Shown: positions 25,756-29,919 of the stretch, in pieces | Layout: the number at the start of each line of letters is the position of its first letter | Position numbering within the stretch: the first letter of the stretch is position 1 | Assembly: GCA_964511535.1 (NCBI GenBank) | Contig: CAZEFW010000117.1 | Coordinates: 1-29,919 of the forward strand | Source of the DNA: CAZCFB01 sp964511535 | GTDB lineage: Bacteria > Myxococcota_A > Polyangia > GCA-2747355 > CAZCFB01 | Length of the DNA stretch: 29,919 nt | Reading direction: 5' to 3' | The notes under the pieces: model-generated | Seen by the model: the letters and a program-made list of their open reading frames with translations, nothing else | Told to the model about the DNA's origin: nothing | Databases searched by the model: none | Position numbers and translations under genes: made by a program

Positions 25756-25806
25756 TTCGGGCCTGTTGGGCTTGTGTGCGGGCGCGCTGCGACCGTGCAC
25801 AAACCA

Positions 25807-25964
25807 ACAGCGAGCGGGCACAGCGGCTCGAGCCAACGCCAACCTGCCCCGAGCCACGATCACCCCCACAAACAGATAAAAAAACCGCCGCCCAGGCTGT
25901 GGGCATGTGGGCAGGCGCGAAGCGGCTGTCCAAGCGGCCGCAGGCCGCGACATGTCCACAGCCC
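25807..25964. repeat. 158-bp direct repeat, copy A
   Basis: Matches copy B at 26084-26241 base for base with a constant 277-bp offset, no gaps and about six substitutions (roughly 96% identity by eye). It contains a run of seven A after CAGAT and a short hairpin GCGGCC-GCA-GGCCGC (25934-25948), and ends GTCCACAGCCC. Confidence 0.9.
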
Positions 25965-25977
25965 TCTGGCGCCAAGA

Positions 25978-26025
25978 AACGACAGAACGACGAAACGACG
26001 AAACGACGAAATGACGCAATGACAG
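25978..26025. repeat. Octamer array, six units
   Basis: Six consecutive 8-bp units of the form AA(C/T)GAC(A/G)(G/A/C): AACGACAG, AACGACGA three times, AATGACGC, AATGACAG. It lies between the two 158-bp repeat copies. The same octamer pattern restarts at the right end of the window after the last gene. Confidence 0.85.
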
Positions 26026-26083
26026 AACCACCCGGGCCTGTGGGCGGCTGTGGGCAGACGCGAAGCGGCTGTCCATGCCGTCC

Positions 26084-26241
26084 ACAGCGAGCGGGCACAG
26101 CGGCGCGAGCCACCGCCAACCTGCCCCGAGCCACGATCACCCCCACAAACAGATAAAAAAACCGCCGCCCGGGCTGTGGGTATGTGGGCAGGCGCGAAGC
26201 GGCTGTCCAAGCGGCCGCAGGCCGCGTTATGTCCACAGCCC
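26084..26241. repeat. 158-bp direct repeat, copy B
   Basis: Second copy of the sequence at 25807-25964, offset 277 bp. Its hairpin lies at 26211-26225. The segment just before it (about 26040-26075) also repeats part of the unit (GCGAAGCGGCTGTCCA), so the region looks like a partly tandem, eroded array. Confidence 0.9.
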
Positions 26242-26277
26242 AATCAGCCAAAAACGAGCATGTGCAGGCTTCAAACA

Positions 26278-26305
26278 TTGACTTTCTCCTCGGATAAGAT
26301 ACAAT
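26278..26305 (+). promoter_or_regulatory. Sigma-70-type promoter of the transposase gene
   Basis: TTGACT (26278-26283), a 16-bp spacer and TACAAT (26300-26305) match the -35 and -10 consensus at five of six bases each. It lies in an AT-rich patch 21 bp before the ATG of the Y1 transposase. This is the best housekeeping-type promoter in the window. Confidence 0.6.
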
Positions 26306-26326
26306 GTTAGCCTAAATCAAGACGCC

Positions 26327-27010
26327 ATGAAACCCTCGCAACAACAGACCGAATTCACCTTCCGCGCCTGGGGCGGCAAGCGAAAAAACGCCGGCCGAAA
26401 GCCCATGGGCAACAAGCCCAAGGTGCCCCACGCTGCCCGCCCCCTGCTGGCCTCGCGGCACCCGGTGCATGTGACCCTCAAGGTGGCCCGGCGCATCCCG
26501 AACCTGCGACGCAGCGCGATGTTCGCGGTCATTCGCAGGTCACTTGAGCTGGGCAAGGAGCGCTTCGCCTTCCGTGTGGTGCAGTTCTCTGTCCAGGGCA
26601 CCCACATCCACCTGCTGTGCGAGGCCAAGGACAAACGCGCCCTGTCCCGAGGGCTCAAGGGCCTGGCCGTGCGCTTCGCAAAGAGCATCAACAAGCTGCT
26701 CGGCACCCGCGGGCAAGTGTTCCCCGAGCGTTACCACGCCCGCATCTTGCGCACCCCCACCGAGGTGCGCCGGACCCTTCGCTACCTGCTGCTCAACCGC
26801 CGCCGCCACAAGGCCCAGCGGGGCTGGCTCAAGGGCGAGCGCTACCTGGATCCCTGCTCCTCGGCGCCCTACTTCAGCGACTGGGCTGACCTCACCGCCC
26901 GGCCTCCCCCTGCTCGACCCCCGCCGGTGGCTGAACCCCATACCTGGCTGCTCGACAGGGGGTGGCTGAAAGCGGGCGGCCCCATCTCGCCCACCGAGGT
27001 GCCGGGATAG
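26327..27010 (+). CDS. REP-associated tyrosine transposase (Y1/HUH, IS200-like)
   Basis: A 227-aa single-strand transposase-like protein. The HUH metal-binding motif is THIHLL near residues 98-103 (QFSVQGTHIHLLCEA), and the probable nucleophile is the Tyr of LRYLLLN near residue 150, where RAYTs usually have YIHxNPV. The Gly/Lys/Arg-rich start (GGKRKNAGRKPMG) is typical of a RAYT subgroup. No IS200-type end hairpins or tnpB are seen, so this is likely a domesticated or REP-mobilising enzyme, not a free insertion sequence. It has its own promoter. The flanks carry repeats: a 158-bp duplication upstream and a heptamer array 18 bp downstream. Candidate target repeats in the window are the palindromes at 11865-11964 and 13008-13044. 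Confidence 0.85.
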   Translation: MKPSQQQTEFTFRAWGGKRKNAGRKPMGNKPKVPHAARPLLASRHPVHVTLKVARRIPNLRRSAMFAVIRRSLELGKERFAFRVVQFSVQGTHIHLLCEAKDKRALSRGLKGLAVRFAKSINKLLGTRGQVFPERYHARILRTPTEVRRTLRYLLLNRRRHKAQRGWLKGERYLDPCSSAPYFSDWADLTARPPPARPPPVAEPHTWLLDRGWLKAGGPISPTEVPG

Positions 27011-27028
27011 CCAGAGGGCACTTCCCCC

Positions 27029-27119
27029 TCAAGCCTCAAGTCTCAAGCCTCAAGTCTCAAGCCTCAAGTCTTGAGTCTCAAGTCTCAAGCCTCAAGTCTC
27101 AAGTCTCAAGTCTCAAGTC
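27029..27119 (-). repeat. Thirteen-copy heptamer array supplying the aminotransferase stop codon
   Basis: Thirteen consecutive 7-bp units on the plus strand, TCAAGTC or TCAAGCC with one TTGAGTC (27071-27077). On the minus strand these read GACTTGA/GGCTTGA, and the array begins inside the aminotransferase gene: its stop TGA (27115-27113) is part of the first unit. It ends GGCTTGAGGGG like the other two arrays. No hairpin precedes it here. Confidence 0.92.
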
Positions 27120-28300
27120 TCCAATGGCGCCAGCCGCGCGGCCGCCTCGTCCAGGGTCTCGTCCTCCTTGCAGAAGCAGAACCGCGCCAGGCGGGCGGCC
27201 AGGTGGCGGTGCTCCTCGCTGTAGAACGCCCCCGGCGGGATGGCGGCCACGCCGCGCTCGGTGGTCAGGTGGCGGCAGAAGTCCGCGTCGTCGGCGAAGT
27301 CGCCGTCGAACTCGGCGATGACGAAGTAGGTCCCCTCGGGCACCAGGGGGCGGAGGCCGGCGTCCCGCAGGATCTGCACCAGCCGGTCGCGCTTGCGCTG
27401 GTACATGGCGGTAAGCTCGTCGTAGTAACCGCTGCGCCGCGCTTCGACCAGCACCTGCGCCACCGCCCGCTGCAGCGGCGTTGCCACGGAGAAGGGGATC
27501 CACTGGTGGATCCGCACGAGGGCCAACGAGAGGCGGGGCGGCGCCACGGCCCAGCCGATCTTCCAGCCGGTGACGCTGAAGGTCTTGCCCGCGCTGCCCA
27601 GGGTGACCGTGCGCTCCCACATGCCGGGCAGCGAGGCGAGCCGCAGGTGTGCCTTTCCGTCGAAGACGATGCGCTCGTACACCTCGTCGCACAGGACCAG
27701 CAGGTTCCGCTCCTGGCACAGATCAGCGATACCGGCCAGCTCCTCGGCCGAGAACACCTTGCCGGTGGGGTTCTGCGGCGTGTTGAGCACCAGCAGCCGG
27801 GTGCGCGGGGAGCAGGCGTCGCGCAGCTCCTGCAGGTCCAGGCGCCAGGCGCCGTCGGCGTCGGTCCGCAACGGGACGTAGCGCGCCTCGGCTCCCGCCA
27901 GAACAACGTCCGCCGGGTAGCTGTCGTAGAACGGCTCCAGCAGGATCACCTCGTCCCCCGGCTCGACCAGCGCCTGGATGGCGGCGAACAGCCCCTCGGT
28001 GGCCCCCACCGTCACCGTGATCTCGGTCATCGGGTCCAGCTCCCGCCCGAACGACGGCCCCAGGTCTTCGGCCAGGGCGCGCACCAGGTGCGGGTTGCCC
28101 GGCCCCCTGGAGTACTGCTGGTCCTCGCCGGTGGCCGCGCGCCGGGCCGCGTCGAGCACGAAGCCGGGCGGGGCGAAGTCGGGGAACCCCTGGCCCAGGT
28201 TCACCGCCCCATGGCTCAGGGCCAGGGCCGTGATCTCGCTGAAGATGGTCTCACCGAACTGGCGCGTCCGGCGCGCCCCTCGGGGCAATTGGTGGGTCAT
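27113..28300 (-). CDS. Class I/II PLP-dependent aminotransferase (kynurenine/methionine aminotransferase-like)
   Basis: A 395-aa fold-type I aminotransferase. Family motifs: NLGQGFPDFAPP near the N-terminus, QYSRGPGNPHLVRALAE, GATEGLFAAIQALVEPGDEV, NTPQNPTGKVFS, CDEVYERIVFDG, and GSAGKTFSVTGWKIGW with the PLP-binding Lys239. GGAGG lies 4 bp before ATG 28300; a longer frame to 28378 enters the neighbouring gene. The NLGQGFPDF start and SAGKTFSVTGWKIG are typical of the group holding kynurenine-oxoglutarate and methionine (YbdL-like) aminotransferases; the exact amino donor is not decided. It is 13 bp downstream of the DUF1992 gene and probably in one operon. Its stop codon lies in a heptamer array. 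Confidence 0.92.
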   Translation of the reverse strand: MTHQLPRGARRTRQFGETIFSEITALALSHGAVNLGQGFPDFAPPGFVLDAARRAATGEDQQYSRGPGNPHLVRALAEDLGPSFGRELDPMTEITVTVGATEGLFAAIQALVEPGDEVILLEPFYDSYPADVVLAGAEARYVPLRTDADGAWRLDLQELRDACSPRTRLLVLNTPQNPTGKVFSAEELAGIADLCQERNLLVLCDEVYERIVFDGKAHLRLASLPGMWERTVTLGSAGKTFSVTGWKIGWAVAPPRLSLALVRIHQWIPFSVATPLQRAVAQVLVEARRSGYYDELTAMYQRKRDRLVQILRDAGLRPLVPEGTYFVIAEFDGDFADDADFCRHLTTERGVAAIPPGAFYSEEHRHLAARLARFCFCKEDETLDEAAARLAPLET

Positions 28301-28313
28301 CGGTCCTCCGCGG

Positions 28314-28637
28314 TCACCGCGCCAGCCGGCGGCGCTCCAGCAGGATGTTGAGCTGCGCTTCCTTGTCCCGCAGCTCACGGGTCAGGGCCTCGCGGCGCGC
28401 CTCGTCCTCGCAGCCGCCCAGCTCCTCGCGCAGCTCCTGCATCGCCTTGAGCAGCTGGACCTCCTCGGGGGCCACCCCCGCGTTCTTCAGGATGCGCCAC
28501 GCCATGCGCAGCTCCGGCGGCAGGTGGGCGTCCTCGAACAGGTCGATGCGCTTGCCGGCCAGTGGCAGGTTGTCGAACTCCCCGCGCGCCACCCCCTCGT
28601 CGATCTTGCGCTTGGCTATCAGGCGAAAGGCGTCCAT
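28314..28637 (-). CDS. DUF1992 (DnaJC28 conserved-domain) family protein
   Basis: A 107-aa cytoplasmic protein. The N-terminal half matches DUF1992: KRKIDEGVARGEFDNLPLAGKRIDL, with the typical GEFDNLPGxGKPL-type core, then LPPELRMAWRILKNAGVAPEEVQL. The second half is a charged coiled coil (QELREELGGCEDEARREALTRELRDKEAQL). AAGGAG lies about 12 bp before the ATG, a rather long spacing. Only 35 bp separate it from the divergent lipoprotein gene. The same domain is found in E. coli YhdN and in the eukaryotic DnaJ family member C28; its role is unknown. It precedes the aminotransferase gene by 13 bp. Confidence 0.9.
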   Translation of the reverse strand: MDAFRLIAKRKIDEGVARGEFDNLPLAGKRIDLFEDAHLPPELRMAWRILKNAGVAPEEVQLLKAMQELREELGGCEDEARREALTRELRDKEAQLNILLERRRLAR

Positions 28638-28672
28638 CGGCTGCGAATGCTCCTTCGGGTTATTATGCGCCC

Positions 28673-29875
28673 ATGTCCCTCGCAAAATCGACCTCCGGTA
28701 CGCTCCTGCTCTCTCTATTGCTCCTGTGCGCCTGCGGCGAGGACACCGCCCAGCCCGCCGACCTCGGCCACAAGCTGTACGATCACCTGCTCGGGCCGGA
28801 CGCGCCGACGCCAGACCTGCCGCCCGGGCCGGACCTGGCGGCGCCGGACGCCGGCGCCAGCGACCTGCCTCAGCCCGACGCCGCGACCTGCCCGAAGTAC
28901 AAGGTGTGGCTGCCGTCATACGCCTGGAAGGACAACACCGTGGCCACCCGGGACGACAAGTTCCTGCAGGCCCAGGCCGACGCGTACACCTGCGCTCAGT
29001 TCAAGGCGGGCAAGGCGGTCAGCGAGGCCGACTTCTTCTACAGCTGGCTGCCGGTGACCCAGTTCAACCAGATCATCGCGGGCCAGACCACCGACATAAA
29101 AAAGATGCGCTGGGCCATGCATGTCTCGGGCTACTTCGGCGCCCTGTGGCTCAACGTGGGCCTCGGCAAGACCAAGGTGATGCCCCCCAACGATGCCGGC
29201 GTGTCGCCCAACCCGGACGCCGGCTCCTCCGGCTCCGGCAGCAGCCTCGGCGACATGGTGGGCGAGTCCAAGAAGGCCGCAGCAGCAGCGGCCGGGAGCA
29301 CCACCGCGCTGTTCGCCTACAACAAAAAGAGCCTGCTGGCGTTCATCTACCCGAGCCTCGGTATCGCCAGCAACTTCGGCTACAACATGGGCTACCTGCT
29401 GGAGATCTACCAGAAGCCGCCCAAGAGCGTGACGCCGCCGCCGCTGTTCGTGGCGTGCAAGGGGCCGCTCTGGTGTGACTACAAGAACCAGCAGGTGCCG
29501 GCCCTGGCCAAGCTCAAGGCGGTGTCCGCCAAGATCGACAAGCCGTCGGGTCGCTACAAGGACCTCTGGTCGGTCAAGACCTCCCAGTCGGTGGCCAAGC
29601 TGTTGGGCCACACCGTGTGGGGCACCTTCCTCAAGAAGGACAGCATCAAGCAGGCGTTCTACGGCGACCTGCTCGACGTGAGCGCGTCGTTTCTGGAGGT
29701 GGTGCAGGCCGCCGGGCTGCTGTCGGCCAAGGGGTACGCCGACAAGGACGCCGTGGCGGGCAAGGCCGGCGCCCTGGTGCAGAGCGGCCTGACCATCTGG
29801 CTCGGGGCCTACATGGGCGGCTTTTCGCACAATACGCCCAAGACGGTGGTGCTGCCGCGGTTGATCAAGCAGTAG
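28673..29875 (+). CDS. Uncharacterised lipoprotein
   Basis: A 400-aa predicted lipoprotein from ATG 28673: MSLAKSTSGTLLLSLLLLCAC gives lipobox LCAC, followed by an Asp/Pro-rich linker (PDAPTPDLPPGPDLAAPDAG). The mature part has few cysteines (CPKYK, CAQFK, VACKGPLWCDYK) and no recognised domain. It contains an Asp/Ser/Gly-rich loop (NPDAGSSGSGSSLGD), a Trp/Tyr-rich helix region (KKMRWAMHVSGYFGALWLNVGLG) and a C-terminal half of alternating hydrophobic and charged helices. Met 28673 is preferred because the upstream frame has no signal. No ribosome-binding site is clear; TATTAT at 28661-28666 lies just upstream and could be a -10 element giving a very short leader. Function unknown. Confidence 0.75.
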   Translation: MSLAKSTSGTLLLSLLLLCACGEDTAQPADLGHKLYDHLLGPDAPTPDLPPGPDLAAPDAGASDLPQPDAATCPKYKVWLPSYAWKDNTVATRDDKFLQAQADAYTCAQFKAGKAVSEADFFYSWLPVTQFNQIIAGQTTDIKKMRWAMHVSGYFGALWLNVGLGKTKVMPPNDAGVSPNPDAGSSGSGSSLGDMVGESKKAAAAAAGSTTALFAYNKKSLLAFIYPSLGIASNFGYNMGYLLEIYQKPPKSVTPPPLFVACKGPLWCDYKNQQVPALAKLKAVSAKIDKPSGRYKDLWSVKTSQSVAKLLGHTVWGTFLKKDSIKQAFYGDLLDVSASFLEVVQAAGLLSAKGYADKDAVAGKAGALVQSGLTIWLGAYMGGFSHNTPKTVVLPRLIKQ

Positions 29876-29886
29876 CCGCGGGGGGC

Positions 29887-29903
29887 GGCGGCCTGCGGCC
29901 GCC
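29887..29903 (+). terminator. GC-rich hairpin after the last gene
   Basis: GGCGGCC-TGC-GGCCGCC forms a perfect 7-bp stem 11 bp after the TAG stop. No T-run follows, so it may be a terminator, a 3'-end stabiliser or a repeat end. The core is the reverse complement of the hairpin in the 158-bp repeats (25934-25948). Confidence 0.5.
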
Positions 29904-29904
29904 G

Positions 29905-29919
29905 AATGACAAAACGACG
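29905..29919. repeat. Octamer repeat, cut off by the window end
   Basis: AATGACAA AACGACG continues the octamer pattern found at 25978-26025 and lies right after the GC-rich hairpin. The sequence ends here, so the length of the array is not known. Confidence 0.55.

Larger units (their letters stand above)
25756..26326. other. Non-coding repeat-rich gap
   Basis: No gene is supported. Small open frames in all directions are low-complexity and simply follow the repeats. The gap holds a duplicated 158-bp sequence, an octamer array between the copies, and from about 26242 a distinctly AT-richer stretch that carries the promoter of the transposase gene. Confidence 0.7.

Noticed and set aside
25671..26310. 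Several small open frames in the repeat-rich gap
   Set aside because: They encode repetitive peptides dictated by the 158-bp and octamer repeats, in every frame and both strands.
27029..27119. Possible CRISPR or origin iterons
   Set aside because: Units are 7 bp and contiguous without spacers; no replication gene or DnaA-box cluster is near, and the same motif recurs at other gene ends.

Overview
The window is GC-rich, densely coded DNA from a Gram-negative bacterium, most likely a member of Myxococcota or a related former deltaproteobacterial lineage. This placement is an inference. It rests on many predicted lipoproteins with Asp/Pro-rich linkers and Cys-rich modules, a subtilase ending in a MYXO-CTERM-like sorting tail with a MopE-like Asp-rich metal-binding motif, FHA-domain signalling proteins and a PilZ protein. 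No rRNA, tRNA, CRISPR array or prophage was seen.

Layout. Bases 1-341 are a non-coding repeat region. A minus-strand block follows: radical SAM protein (342-1217), Na+/solute symporter (1282-2979), a 160-bp palindromic element (2998-3157) and an FHA/histidine-kinase-like protein (3201-4823). The last is divergent from a receiver-like/PilZ protein (4906-6513). Then come a small unknown gene (6526-6867, minus), a Cys-rich lipoprotein and a large S8 protease in tandem (6977-10535, plus), and an unknown 455-aa protein (10480-11847, minus) whose 3' end overlaps the protease gene. Next is a beta-propeller lipoprotein (11977-12984, minus). A phosphate-centred minus-strand cluster runs from 18235 down to 13048: dGTPase-like, hppA, DUF47/PhoU-like, Pit permease. 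A HEAT-repeat membrane protein (18503-19387, plus) converges on a lipoprotein with seven tandem six-Cys modules (19409-20458, minus), which sits downstream of pta-ackA (20482-23824, minus). Divergent from pta is an FHA-GAF-HD-GYP-zinc-ribbon protein (23951-25648, plus). After a repeat-rich gap come a REP-associated (Y1/HUH) transposase (26327-27010, plus), a class I aminotransferase and a DUF1992 protein (27113-28637, minus) and another lipoprotein (28673-29875, plus).

How genes relate. Three themes stand out. (1) Signalling: the FHA kinase-like protein lacks the phospho-acceptor His, and its divergent partner has receiver folds without the phospho-Asp plus a PilZ domain with c-di-GMP-binding residues. 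An HD-GYP phosphodiesterase candidate lies elsewhere in the window. (2) Phosphate and acetyl-phosphate metabolism: a triphosphate-releasing dGTPase, a PPi-driven ion pump and a Pi permease with its accessory protein are adjacent, and pta-ackA lies nearby. (3) Cell envelope: at least five predicted lipoproteins.

The most unusual signal is in the intergenic DNA. Heptanucleotide arrays, with a stop-codon-abutting TTC-loop hairpin at two of three sites, lie in the same orientation directly downstream of three unrelated genes. There are also several distinct palindromic or direct-repeat families and a REP-type transposase that might mobilise one of them. I did not find a clear new defence, secretion or biosynthetic system.
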